Source: Gymnogyps californianus (lineage: Eukaryota; Chordata; Aves; Accipitriformes; Cathartidae). From it: a stretch of DNA of 64,000 bases. The translations under genes and the position numbers were made by a program. Positions 14,975-27,400 of the stretch are shown here, piece by piece. Each line of letters opens with the position of its first letter. Position 1 is the first letter of the stretch. Location of the stretch: the NCBI RefSeq assembly GCF_018139145.2, contig NC_059478.1, forward strand, positions 14,615,001-14,679,000, read 5' to 3'. Under the pieces are notes generated by a model. The model saw only the letters and a list, made by a program, of their open reading frames with translations. It had not been told where the DNA came from and did no database searches.

Positions 14975-14994
14975 GGGGGGGGGGGGGGGGGGGG
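14975..14994 (+). repeat. Homopolymer run of 20 G
   Basis: Twenty consecutive G occur between TTACT and AGATTA. Runs this long are rare, slip easily in sequencing and replication, and can form intermolecular G-quadruplexes. The true length is likely uncertain or polymorphic. Confidence 0.95.
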
Positions 14995-17900
14995 AGATTA
15001 TTAATTCCATTTTAAGAAAGAAAAAGGTTTTGCCTTGCAGGAACAGTGAAGCATTGGAAAATTGCATTTATGGAGGTGATGGAATCCCTTTACATGGGAG
15101 ATTCTAAGAGCATCTTAGATGAACAAGTATCAGAGATAGTCTAGACCAGGATTGCTTAATTTACACCTCACAGGCCCCACATGATTTGCAAAGCAATTTA
15201 GCCTACTAGTATATCAAGCCACCAAACTACCATAGGAATAACCAGCTCTAAACACCACCTTCCCTCCCCAACCCCAAAACTGCCCTTCTCAGAAGTCACA
15301 TAATAGTGTAGCTTTCAATGAAAAGTAGCAGAAAAGCAATATCCAGATCTCTTTTAAGATTTTCATTTGGTACAGTAAAGCATAACAGGCACATTCTGGA
15401 TCACACCACCTGTGAAAACAGGAATGCTCCCTGAATTTTACAGAGCTTTCAAGTATGCACGAGTATTTCTAGCACGATGTGAACCAAGTTTGATATACAA
15501 CATAAAATGAAGATGCTTTTAGGAATACCATTTCTGTTCCTCATATTCTATGAATTCATGGAAATGATGCCACATATATCCAGCCATAGTTTCAAACGAT
15601 GACATTGCAAAATAAATTTCTGGGGTTTTGCAAAACAATAAACCTTTAATACATTTCATCAAAATGGTGGATATTCACCTATCAGAACTACCTAGGTGGC
15701 ATGGGGGTTTGGGGGTGGGGGAGGACAGGACAACACACAACCACACCACTGAAAAGCAGAAGTTTCAAATACTGAGGCGCTGAAAACTAGTAACCACATT
15801 TAGAAGTCCAATCCAATACTACTTAGCTGACCAATCATACTTAATGACAAAAACAACTGAGTCAGGCACTCCGAGTTCCTGCACAAACAGCAGTCTAAAA
15901 GTTATCTGTTAAAAGATCTATTCAGTAGTGACCACTGTGTTACAAGAGGATTTACAGAAGCTGGAACTGGTTGGCAAATGGTACATTAACTAAAAATGCT
16001 TTCTTAATTAATAGTCATAAAATAATTTGAACAGCTCTATTCTCTGTTAAATAACCCTCATAATGAAAAGCTTTTTTCCCTTCATCCACAGCAAAATGAG
16101 ATACGGTATTTCAGTGCTGTTCTCAATAGGCAGTCATTGCTACTGCACTGAATAGATGACATACACTTTCATATTTAGAGAAAGGCTATTACTGGACAAA
16201 CTATTGAGAAACCTCTTGACATCAGTAACTAAGAATACAGCCACACTCTTTGGCTTTTCATTTACTTCCCCCATTTCTTTTTGACCTATTCAGTATTTGT
16301 GAAAACACCCTAAAACTTTCAATAAGAGTTCCCAAGTTGTTCAAGGATTTAGAATGATATAGAATAGAATACTATTTTATTCAGATATTTGTATCCTTTA
16401 ATTAAAAGGTATGGCTTTACAGTGCAAGAAAAGCTTATCCTTGGGGTCACAAAAACAACCTACCTAGCAAACATGTTAGCAGGTTATGGAAAATGTCAGC
16501 AAAAATGCTGAATGAGCATTGTGAACAGCATGTAATGGGTGCTGGAAACAGGAAAGTTGTTTGTGGGTTTTTTTCACAAAATTATTTTAGTGACAAAATT
16601 CTGTTGTTGAAAATGAGCAGCTAAGAAGTCAATAGTCACACCATCAAAGCAGCACAAATCCTCTGGCTTATGTTATTACTACGGCCTTGGAAACAGCCAA
16701 CCCACAGTTGAGAGCAGCTACCCACTGACTCTGCAATAAACAAATGGATAAGCTACTGTTATTGGTTTTTGTCTGAACTTACTTGAGGCACTGCTAGGTT
16801 TTGGGGTTTTTTTAGTTTAGAAAAGAGAACTCTCTATACAAGGGACTTGTTTCTTCACAACTTTCCACAGAAATCAGTCTCCTACATGAAAGTTCCATAG
16901 AAGAGTTTGTTGGTTTTTTTTTTTAAAAATATTTCACAAGCAATGTCTCCCTACAAAATGCTTTATTGGATTGTTCGTACAAGGAGAAACAAGCATAATA
17001 TCCTCTCTGAGAAAGAGGAAAACAGAAGAAACCTGCATGCCCTTCCTCCTTTACAACATATGCAAACACCAACACAATCCCTCTTGAGACTACTTCAACA
17101 ACAACAGTATACATTGAAGCCACATCAAAAAGACAAAATACATCTCTTCTACAAATTGTGTAGTATACATTCTGCATGCTGTGCCCAGTTGTAGAAACAC
17201 ATAAAAACAAGGGTCACTTTCTAGCATCACAGCTGACTTAACTATGATTCAAAGAGCTTAGTGAGGTCAAAGGGGGGAAGAGAGTTTGCATAAATCTCAA
17301 TGCAATTCCACTGAATTCTGCGTGAACGCACTTCTTCAGGCAGATTATCTGCCACAATATTGTCTCTCAAACTCCGCTCTGAGTATACTAAATTCTCTGC
17401 TTATAAAATTACCACAGACTATCAGCTACGATGGTTTAGACCCACATCTACCACCACATAGTACTCCACATCCTACTACAACTAACTTCAGTGTGTATGT
17501 ACCTCTAAGCTGGCTGCCACTCCATAGTCATGTTGACACAGGCAGGAGAAATCATTTGCAATTGTTCATACTCACAGTCATCATCACAACACTGTAGCAC
17601 TCTCATGTTCAGTTGGAGTCAGGCTGAAACATGGCCTTCCTTACCCTGTGGGATTAAAAAGAGAAGCCTTTCAGAAAAATATAAACACAAGGACACATAC
17701 AAAGCTAATGTGGACACACTCCATGCTAATGGAGTGGCTGAAAGGGGTCACAGAAAGGAGGTCCTATAGATCAAAGAACAGAAGGACATTTGCAAGACAG
17801 CCAAGAACAAATCAAAATAAGACAGACTTCTGACAATGATGAAGCTACTTGTCGATATTACAGGGCACAGACAGAATCCTCTCCCAGCTGAGAGGCACAG

Positions 17901-20799
17901 TACGTAGGTCAATGAGGACAGAGAGACTCCCAAACTGATGGGGGATGGGGAGGAAGATCTCAACTGCTACTCCAGTTCTCAGATGAAGACAAGAGCCAGA
18001 GGCAGTCTAAACTCTAGGAGACATTTTGTTGAGACAGGTTCCACTGCACATTGGGGCAGGGGGGGAGCATTTCATAGCACTGTACCCGGCCACAGCACGA
18101 AGCACAGGCCACGGCACTTCATCCCAGCACGTTAGCAAGTGTATTTCATAGCATTTTAACAGGGTATTTCAGGTTGCACAACATATTAACAGGCAGGAGA
18201 GATTCTTTTGGGAGAACATGATATAGCAGTGATTTGCATTCACATGAGAATTCACAAAAGCAGAGAGGCATCAGCACGGCACGAGCAAGAGGCCGAGAAC
18301 ACTTACCCCCTCCTGTTCAAAGCATTTCTTGCAGAACTGTATTTTACCATATTTGCCAAACACATAAAATGGAATTTTAAGAAACAGTGTTTTATAATGG
18401 TGGTAACATTACAAGGCAGAACTGCCCTGCCATTTGCTCTAGACTAGACAACTATGCTTTTTCTGTACCTCAGGGGAACTAGTCTGGCAAATTATTTCAT
18501 TCTATATCTTTCTGTGCTCTTTTTTGATATCTAAACAAACATCCTTCCAGCTTCCTGGGCACAAAAAAAGAAAGGTAATAAAGATACCTACACTATTATC
18601 AACCCTGTTAATGCAAACTACTGAGTCCTTCCCACCCTCATTCTCCCACTTAACAAGCCCCCCCCCCAGCCCTGCTACCCATCTCAATGCCAGACTCCCC
18701 TGAACAGCCACACACAAGCATAAGCATGCACACCATATGAAGACACAAAGGGTAAATTTTATTTCAAATACAAGTTGCAAGAGAAGAGATACTAAAAAAC
18801 AAGATCTGCAGTCTCAACACTGGGAAAAGTCCATAAGGATGGCAGTTCAAATGCAAGATTTTTTTTTTTTTTAATCTGTAATGGAAATTGGAAAGAATAA
18901 CAACCATCTGCTACTTTCAGTTCTCTTGTGGACCCTGTATTGAATGATGCAACGTTTTGCCCTCCAGAGCTTCAAAAACTGTGCAGGGATCTGCAGGGGA
19001 AGCTGAGAGAAGGAAGGAAGAAATGAGACTGAAGATGGCCGCAAAGCCTGAGGGCCAGACAGCTCAGCAAGGGAGAGTTCTTGGACCTGCCAAGAAGGCA
19101 GTGAAGTGACTCAGCAGGACCCCACCACAGCCACACAGCAGTCAGCCTGACTGCTCAACAGCTCACCGCAGAGAGCCTTACTGTGAGCCAGGACTCAGTG
19201 GAAAATAACAGCAAGAAGGAGCTCACAAACAAAAAGACCACTTGGCTTGAGACCATGCCCCAGGCAGAGGGACTCTGCTTCTCCAAGAGCAGCATGCTGC
19301 AGCCCCCCAGCACTGGAAGCAGCCGGCCCCAGTGAGTTTCTGCCTCCTGCAAGGCTGAGCCCCCGGCACTGCTCAAAGCACCTCTGGTGCCTTGAGCCAC
19401 ATGTTGGTGTTCACTGCCACAGCTGTCCTAGATTCTCTGCAGAAGGCCAAGCTGAAAGCCAGTTACACAGTGGCAACTTCAAGACCAAATGTAAATGCAT
19501 CTTTTTTTCCCAAGCACCAGCATATTCCTGAACTGTGTAACTAAATGTGAACCCCTGTACTATTTATTTCCAACTTCCGTCATTTTGACTGTTGTTGATT
19601 TGACTCAAACATTCACACTTTTATCCCAAAGCTTTCACAAAAGTTGTAATAATTCCATTCAATAAAACTAAAGAACAAATACTAATAACTTTAGTGTATT
19701 TGTGTAGGTGCACATACATATCTATACATATCTGTACTTGTGAAAAAGTGCCAACGTTTCATTCAAGTTCCACAAAAATCAGACTTCCCAAAATGGGGCT
19801 GGAGTTATCAAACACAAAACAAAACATGGAAATTCATTAAAAGACATTTACAGATCATTCCATAACATAATCCTTGACATTCCATTAACTATTTCTGAAA
19901 AGAGGAAAAATACTCAATATTTATTAAAATTCTACTTAAGACAACACTAAACAAAATAAGCTGTTTTTACTGAAATATTTCATGAAGGTCATGAAAAATG
20001 TCCGTTAAGAACTCACCAGATTACATCCCCATTATCTTTGCAACTTTAATAATATTTTTTACAATATAAATGGAGTATTAAAAAAATTGAAGTAAAATGT
20101 CTAATAAACACACACAAGCTTTTCATGCAGGAAAAAGTTGCAGAAAAGACCTCACATACATATGAAAATTGTATTTTCACACTTGGTAACAAAAACATTT
20201 ATGGTTTCATAAGAATACTCAAAAAATATTATTCCAAAATGCTTTCATGAAACATTCCTGATGTTTTCATTAAATAACTTCATAAAGCATTAAAAAATAC
20301 ACACCCCACAACTCCAGAAATCACTAAAATCAGCTCCTGTGCCCATAGCAAGTGTCCTTTGTCACTATAGTTTTGACAAGGCTGTCTCAGCATCTGTTTA
20401 CTGAGCCCTAGCCTCTCCAGACCTCAGTCCCTTAATTCTTGTCACAGGCCAAAACTGTCCTTTCCCAAGCCCCCAATACACATTATTATTCTGCAGCTGC
20501 TTAGATACTTGCACAATTTCTTTCTATGATTGAAATCAGCAGGAAGCAATTAAGACCAGTGATGGACTAGATGATCAGAGTCTCCCAGAATAACAGGGGC
20601 CACAACCAACACTCATACCCACAGTGGCCAGGGCAACAAACCCATAAACAAGACTATGCTGGGCCCCAGCATCATGAGCCTTCCCTGACAAAGGAACAGG
20701 CCTTTGATCAAGGAGGACTTCCCTTTAAGTGCTCAAAAGCTGGAGCTTCGCTGACTGTCATAATGCAACAGGGAATAGCTTGCTAAACCCCAAATAGCT
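14995..20799. other. Intergenic, only low-complexity runs recognised
   Basis: Contains a G-rich stretch near 15712-15725 (three runs of at least five G, a possible G-quadruplex), a C9-type run near 18659-18667, and T runs near 16913 and 18860. A moderately GC-richer patch near 19020-19460 carries no recognisable exon. The rest is ordinary AT-rich sequence. Confidence 0.55.
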
Positions 20800-21402
20800 C
20801 CCAACAACACCCATGAGCAGCGGGGCTCCCACATGACACTAACCACACAAGTCAGCCAGCCATCTCAGCCACATTTAAGAAAGGGCAAAACACTGCCTGG
20901 CAGTAAGGCAAAAAAGTGTGAGAAAAAGCCCTGCAACCACCCAGGTCAGAGAAGGAGGCAAGGAGGAGAAGGTGCTCCAGGCACCAGAGCAGGTATTCCC
21001 CTGCAGCCCATGGAGGACCCTGCACCGGAGCAGGTGGAGATACCCTGAAGGAAACTGCAGCCCATAGAGAGCCCACGAAGGAGCAGGGAGAAGACTGATG
21101 AGGAAGGAGCAGCAGAGAGGACCTGTTATGGACTGACTGTAACCCCCTATCCCCCCCACATCACTCAGTGTGTTGTTTTAATTTCCTGTATTTCTCACCA
21201 TCCGAATCTACTTTACTTGGCAATAAATTAATATTCCCCAAACTGAATCTGTTTTTCCCATGATGGTAATTGGTAAATGATCTGGTCTTTATCTCAACCT
21301 ACAAGCTTTTTCATCCTACTTTCTCACCTTGTCCTGTTGACAGGGGGAGCGAGTGAGCAGCTGGGTGGGCATTTGGCTGCAGTACAAGGTCAACCCACCA
21401 CA
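20800..21402 (+). mobile_element. Partial solo LTR related to the 2504-3656 element, plus sense
   Basis: The 3' end CAACCCACCACA at 21402 corresponds to the sense-strand end of the 2504-3656 LTR. Shared blocks in the same order are ATTTAAGAAA near 20874, GGTGCTCCAGGCACC near 20970, CCCCTGCAGCCCATGG near 21000, a poly(A) signal AATAAATTAAT near 21223, and CCCATGATGGTAATTGG near 21257. The sequence is clearly diverged and the 5' part cannot be aligned by eye, so the left boundary is approximate. No target-site duplication could be paired. Confidence 0.75.
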
Positions 21403-22325
21403 CTTCTCTAGCAAACTGTCTTGATGATCTGACATTCCGCAACCACTACTGGTTTGCAGTAGTTCTGCAGAGCTAAACATTTGCTGAAAAATCCTCCAAC
21501 GCTATGTGATGCTTGTTTCATGAATCCAGATACAATACCATGACGAGGAGGACAGCTGGATAACAATGTCCCTCCCTCCATCTCAACCTCCTGTTGTTGT
21601 GGTGGGGCAACTGCCAGGGCTGCTGCAAAAATTGTTGTGTAGTGCTTGCAAAGGGATTGCCTTGCAAAGCCATAGCCATCTCTCAGTGGAATTTCAAGTA
21701 CACATCCAGAAGCCTCTGTATCTGCCTGTATTTGCCTCAGCCAATCTTGCATCACACTGTTTCAGTCACGCTGAAAGCAGGACCAGTGAGTCAATTAAAA
21801 AGACAGAGCTAGTGCTCAGGGGATAACAAAGGAGGAGTCATATGAATTTATGAGATTACAGCATATGCAAATACAACAGTTTGCAGGTGGCTTCTACTGG
21901 ATATGGGGGGGAATAGCATAACCCACAAAGATCAGGAGAAGGATAAGACACCAATTAAGAATACCAAGCACTTAATACAGGAAGCCCTACTATCTGAAAA
22001 GAAATACTGACTGTAGTAGGCCCGGGGTTGGTTTGTTTGTTTCTGGCCACGTCTTCTCATCTGTCTGCACAAGCCACAAGAATTCAGTATGAAACAGGCT
22101 GCTGAGTTCCAGCAGCTTTGGAAGCCCACACTTCTCTTTCCTCATGCATGGACAATGCATAGAGCTGCACTCAGGGTGCTGAGCCAAATTTAGTGCATCA
22201 GGGGGCAGTTCTGGCTGAAATGACTTATCAAATTAGAATGTTATTTAAGCCAACAAAACAAGGATTCCTAAAAAATCAAAAATTTAATTTAAAAATGTAT
22301 CTGTAGGTCTAACTTCAAATGTATC
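21403..22325. other. Intergenic, nothing firmly recognised
   Basis: Follows directly on the LTR end at 21402. A minus-strand frame of 115 codons (21408-21755) lies next to it, but I see no retroviral motif in it and do not call it. The remainder is unremarkable. Confidence 0.5.
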
Positions 22326-22490
22326 TAGAATCACAGTGTTGGAAGTGGACCTCAAGAACTAATCAACTATACATACATCATTCCTGACAAATACCTGTCT
22401 AATCCAGTCTAAAAAAAAACCTTCAGGAAAGAAGATCCACCACCTTTTCACGGGTTATAAATTTCCTCTCTGCTTGGAGAGAAATGGTCC
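22326..22490 (-). mobile_element. CR1 LINE 3'-end remnant, minus sense
   Basis: On the plus strand AGAATCACAGTGTTGGAAGT is followed by GACCTCAAGAACTAATCAA, ACCTTCAGGAAAGAAGATCC and ACCACCTTTTC. This is the reverse-complement pattern of the 3' end of avian CR1 (an ATTCTRTG-type tail, then 'ggttggaa...gacct' and 'cctcca...ccaccacct' blocks). It is eroded and truncated, so an old copy. Confidence 0.7.
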
Positions 22491-23964
22491 TCTGGACAGA
22501 AGTAAGAGCCAATTAAAAAATGGTAAGACAGACAGCAAACACATGTAAATACTCATTGTACAAATAAAGAAAGGCAATTATAATAGAGTGATCACTGAAA
22601 AGCCCTCACACAGGGGGAATTATCCTGACACAAAGATGCTTCACTAGTCAGTTCAACTAAGCCTTGAACCCAAATTATACTTGCACTTGTTCCTGTGGTA
22701 TTTATTCATGTTCTGCACACTGACCCTTTCCTAAACTTTAATCTTTCCTTGAAAGTACTAGCAAGTCTTATTCAACCCAGTTATCTCCACCTCAGCCATG
22801 GGCAAAGACAGCTTGCTTGCTTCACTTGATGTCATTCTCATTTATCTTTGCATTCCCATCAGCCCTCAGGGAGGCTCATGGGGCAGCCCCTGGCAAATTG
22901 CTCAATCTTTCCTCTTCCCTATGCCAACATTTTAATGGTTCCCTTTGATATTAGCTGTGAGTCTAGGACAACTAAACCTCACCAGACTAGCAGAAGCTAC
23001 AAAAATAAACCACAAGTTTTTTCATTGCTTCATTGTCCTCAAGGACCCTTGGCATTTTCTGGAGTATATCTTCTCATAGCCACTCTTTCAGCTCTAGTTA
23101 TTTTTTAGTTCCAGCCCCGTTCAGTATAACCCTGAATTCTGGCAGGAAGTCACATGGGTAAACATAAGTACACTTGTTAAAAAAAATTAAATATTTACAG
23201 ACACACAACTTACTCTCATTGCTTAGTCACAAATAATATGTCTTTCCTGACTAAATTAACACATATTTCAATATCTTTATAATAAACCAAATTAAAGCCC
23301 TGCACCCAAATACCTTCTGATTTCATAGTCAAATCATATTTCTGTTGTAGATGCTTTGCTTCGGTAAAGTTGTCTTAAACTTAGTTTGCATTACAGTTAT
23401 GAAGTCATGCAGTGGTATTTTTTTCTTATGCTTCTCTAGGTATTAAACCAAGGAGACTAGATGGATAAAGGCATATTTCAGCCTCTAGTGATTTGATTTA
23501 TATTTGGATACATTATTATTTTTAGCTATACAGAGTCATGAGTTATAAGCATTGTAAAAATCAAATTAGAAACAGATACTAGGTTTCAGAGAAACTAGAA
23601 GAAACTTTTTACTCCAATACGAGAAATAAAATACCCTAAATCCAACACAGCTACCAAACTGGCATAAGCTTTAAAACAATTGGATTTATAGAACTTTTTT
23701 ACTGCTAAAATTTTTACAGTTTTAAAATGCATACATAGCAGAAAATTTTCTCATTGATATCCTGCAGCTGTCTTTTGCAATTTACGCATGCTAAATGCTT
23801 CTTTGTGCTCCTGAATTAAAAAGAAATTAAGAACTATTTTCCAGAGGTCTTGATCTCTAATAAATGCATTTTTATAGGCATATGAACTAGCTAAGTAGTG
23901 AGAAATACTAGGCCTACAGAAATAAAGGTGTGAGCCCAAACTAGCTGGAGAGAGAAACTGGGGA
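22491..23964. other. Intergenic, nothing recognised
   Basis: AT-rich sequence without repeats or coding signal that I can identify. Confidence 0.55.
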
Positions 23965-24440
23965 TTACAGCAGGGCCCATCCCACAGTACCTTACAATGA
24001 GAGCAGGGCAGCTCCAGAGATGGCAGCCAGCTTTAACCATGACCTCCATCCATCAGGTAAGTTCACGGTGATGAGACAGGTCTGAGGCCAAGCTTGGTGG
24101 TCAATCCACAGGTCAGGATCAGACACAGTCTAGAGATTGCCAGACAGACCCATAGTGACAGGACAGCTCTGCCATCAAGCCAGGAAGCCCACGCGTAGGC
24201 CAGGGTCCACATCAGCAGGGTCCATGGACAGGGACAAGCATAGCTGTAGCTAAGCTAGAGACCAGCACCCCTCCAGCCCTACTGAAGAAAAGACTAGTGG
24301 CCCAGGGCTGAGCTTAAATAGTGCTCCTGGGCCCATGGGTGGGCCTGGAAGGCCCCAGGTGAGGCTTATCAGGGCCATTAACACCTATCAGTGCCTCAGG
24401 GCACCTGACAGGAGGTTCCTTGAAATTAGTGGGATGCTGC
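23965..24440 (-). mobile_element. Old LTR-like repeat, probable minus sense (uncertain)
   Basis: This GC-richer block interrupts AT-rich sequence and is built from imperfect CAGG/CCAGG words (CAGGTCAGGATCAGACAC, GGCCAGGGTCCACATCAG, CAGCAGGGTCCATGGACAGG). On the minus strand TATTTAAG (24313-24320) sits between GC-rich flanks and is followed by a pyrimidine/CTG-rich leader, which looks like an old LTR promoter. I cannot define ends or a target-site duplication and have no family name; it could instead be a unique GC-rich segment. Confidence 0.35.
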
Positions 24441-27400
24441 CTTGTTGCAGCTTACTGTCTGAAGAAGCACGTCATTCACCCTGAAGAACTACAGCCAGTG
24501 AGGAATAAATCTTAATCTGTTATCAGGGCTCTCATTCATCATGGTATCATTAAAGGAAATCAGAAAATTAATCTTTGGTGAAAATGGGACAAATGAAGTT
24601 GCTTATATCTCTCAGTCTGCCTAAATCCTTTCTCCGTGACAATTTAGTAGCTCTGTTAGTATTTAGGATTTTTTTTCCTTCCCTCAGTATTTGTGTGGAA
24701 AGAATTTTGCTCAAAGGACAGCACAGCTCTCAGTAAAAAGTAAAATGAATTGGCTCTTTCTAACAGGACAGGTTTCTATTGAACTCATTCTACACCACTA
24801 CTCAATGTGTTGTACAAATTAGACAGGTGATTTTCTTATCTACAATGCAGCTAAGATTGTGCTCATGTATAAATGGAAAAAAGAAAAAAATCTGCAAGTC
24901 ATCTCAACCCAAGGACAATCAATCTCTTTCAGAATCAATTAGGTCTCTGCAAAGGCAATTGCTTTACAGCAACCAGAAAACCAATAAAATTCAGAGAAAG
25001 TTCCTACTGGCAGATATCTCTAATAAACACACTTCTCTTATCTGTTCAGATGGCTGGGGTTGTTTATACTATCTTCCATCTGAGCAATTTCTCCATTACT
25101 GTGTTTTTCCTTGTAGTTGTTGGGCTTGGCTGTCAGCAGAGTTTTTTTTCAACTGGTTTAAATTTAAAAAAAAAAAAATTAAAAAAGACAAATGTAACAT
25201 GGCGGCTGTTCAATACATAGTGGCCTGCCCTGTTTCTAGCAAAGCACACATTTGCAACAGTGACCCAAGCTATCGCACTGGGGCCAGAGAATAAAGGTCA
25301 CCTTCTTATTAAGAGTCTTGTGTGTTTTCTGAACCCTGCTGTTGGAGCCATTTGGAGAGACTGCAAACGGTGACCTACCACAGCAAAGAAGAAAGGAAGA
25401 ATAATTTCAAAACCTAGTCCAAAACACTCTTAGCACAAAAAGCCTATCCTTAATCCCTTGCATAATTTGATTCCATTTCAGCATAATATAGTCTAGCCTT
25501 TCAAATACCTTTTAAAATTAATTTTCTTCCTGTTTCCTACTTTTTAATCTCCACAGTGGACAAACTTTTTGAACATTAGGAGGGAGCAGTCTAACCTATA
25601 CAAGCATTAGCACCACTCAGCTTTTTAAATCTGTAGAGCCTGGAGCAATTAACTCAGAGTTACAATTAACAGAGTAACAGTTTATTTCACAGTGTTTTGG
25701 AAATGACACAGTGTGCAGGCAGTTTCACAGCTCATCAGTTTTAGAACATTTTATAAACAAGTGCTTGTAATTTAAGATCAATTATGATCTAACTCATATA
25801 TGATTTTCTAATGAAGTCAAATGATGAAATAATAGTTTAAAAGGTATTTTTAATTCCCAGTTAGGAAACCAGTACTTTTGGCTCATTAATGAAGGCAGAT
25901 TTTTATTTATCTGAAAAATACTGTTGTGTCTGAAAGTGATGTGTCACAAATGGAAGAAAGTTCATTTTGGTTGGATGTTTAACTCAGCTTGTTTTCTGCA
26001 AATTTATAGTATTTGGTGAACATATTTTTAAATTCTGCATAGCCTTTTTTAATAGACAGTATTTATTACCAGCACACTTCTGATTGAAACTGGCACTCAC
26101 TTCTTTTTTAATTTCACACATATTATTGGCCAGTTGTATTTTAGCCTGACCATACTCATATCTTGAGTTAGCACAAAGCAACCACATTGTCTGCATGCAA
26201 AATTCAGTGCAATGTTGTCCTCGTTTTAACACAGTTGGAGGACAGATATAACAAATGACTCAGGGATATTCTGAGTAGTGGTAAACAGAAGATAACTGCT
26301 AGTGCATGAACAAAGCCATTACTTCCCTGTTCCCCTATAATTTGATTTAAAAATTAAAATTGCATAATTACTATATGACTCTTTTGTCAATGTCAGAATT
26401 AAAAGTGTTAAGACAATAGCAGGCATTTCTCCAAAACCATGCTAGGACTATTTTTTCTTGTCAGTTTATGTTCTAAACAACTGTATACTCAAATTCTCAC
26501 TTCTGGAGTTTACAAATATCTTCTAGTGGCAGTCAACATTGCTTGTTTACATGGACAAAGGGCCCACAAAGACTATGTCTGTATCTTTTAGAGCATTCCC
26601 TGCAAAGTGATGATCCCGTTTAACACCCACACATGAAGAGATGTGGAGCCTCTGCTACAAATGAGTTCCTCAACAATGCAAACCTGTGATATGGCTTAAA
26701 CAGCCACATCTGTTGCAGGGATTAAAATCACCCTGCACCAGCAGTTACACAACATTTGGCTGTGAAATGCTGGGTAACATCAAGAGAAAGCCTCTGAGAT
26801 GTTGAAAAATGGAGTGGTGGTGCGTAGGAGGCAGCAAGGTTTGAGATGCTTAGTGTGTGCTGCCCAGCCTTAAATTACTAGCTGATACAAGCTTCAGAAA
26901 GGAGTTGTGGCCATATCCCATTTCCATTCCCTAAAGCAAGTTCTATTGGAACACTTAACTTGCACATTAGATTAGAGGAGCCAAGATTGTTGGAGCTCTT
27001 TGTGTGACCTTCTAGCATGCCAAGTAGAAGAAAAGATGTAAAGAAAATAGGAAAAGGCTAAAAATCAACTGTTAAATGACCCAAAGTAAGTTAAAATTAA
27101 AAAAAAAAAGCAACCCAAACTGAGGGCTGTGGATAAAAATGGGAGCCTTTGCCCCTTAGGCTTGTGTCTCCAGACCGACATAACAGAGTTAGTGAAGAAA
27201 AGTTATAAGGAAAAGATGTGCTAATAGGCATAGCCCTACAAGAATTATGAACAATGAAATCCCACATGTAATTTACCTGGTTTCAAGTTTCCCTACAAAT
27301 CCCAAGTGTGGAGGATTTCCCTGGGATATTATCTAGGGTTCACAAACTTTTCAAGAAACTGGAGGATCCATTCCAATGGACTGTTACTTCAGTCCTGTGG

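Noticed and set aside
15712..15725. G-quadruplex candidate
   Set aside because: Three long G runs but the fourth run is only two G; not strong enough for a separate call.
21408..21755. Minus-strand 115-codon frame next to an LTR, considered as a retroviral gene remnant
   Set aside because: No protease, polymerase, nucleocapsid or envelope motif recognisable; position next to an LTR edge is not enough.
25190..25350. Possible LTR 3' end with AATAAAGGTCACC
   Set aside because: No matching 5' end, no terminal CA plus duplication that can be paired, and no internal retroviral motif; kept only as a remark.
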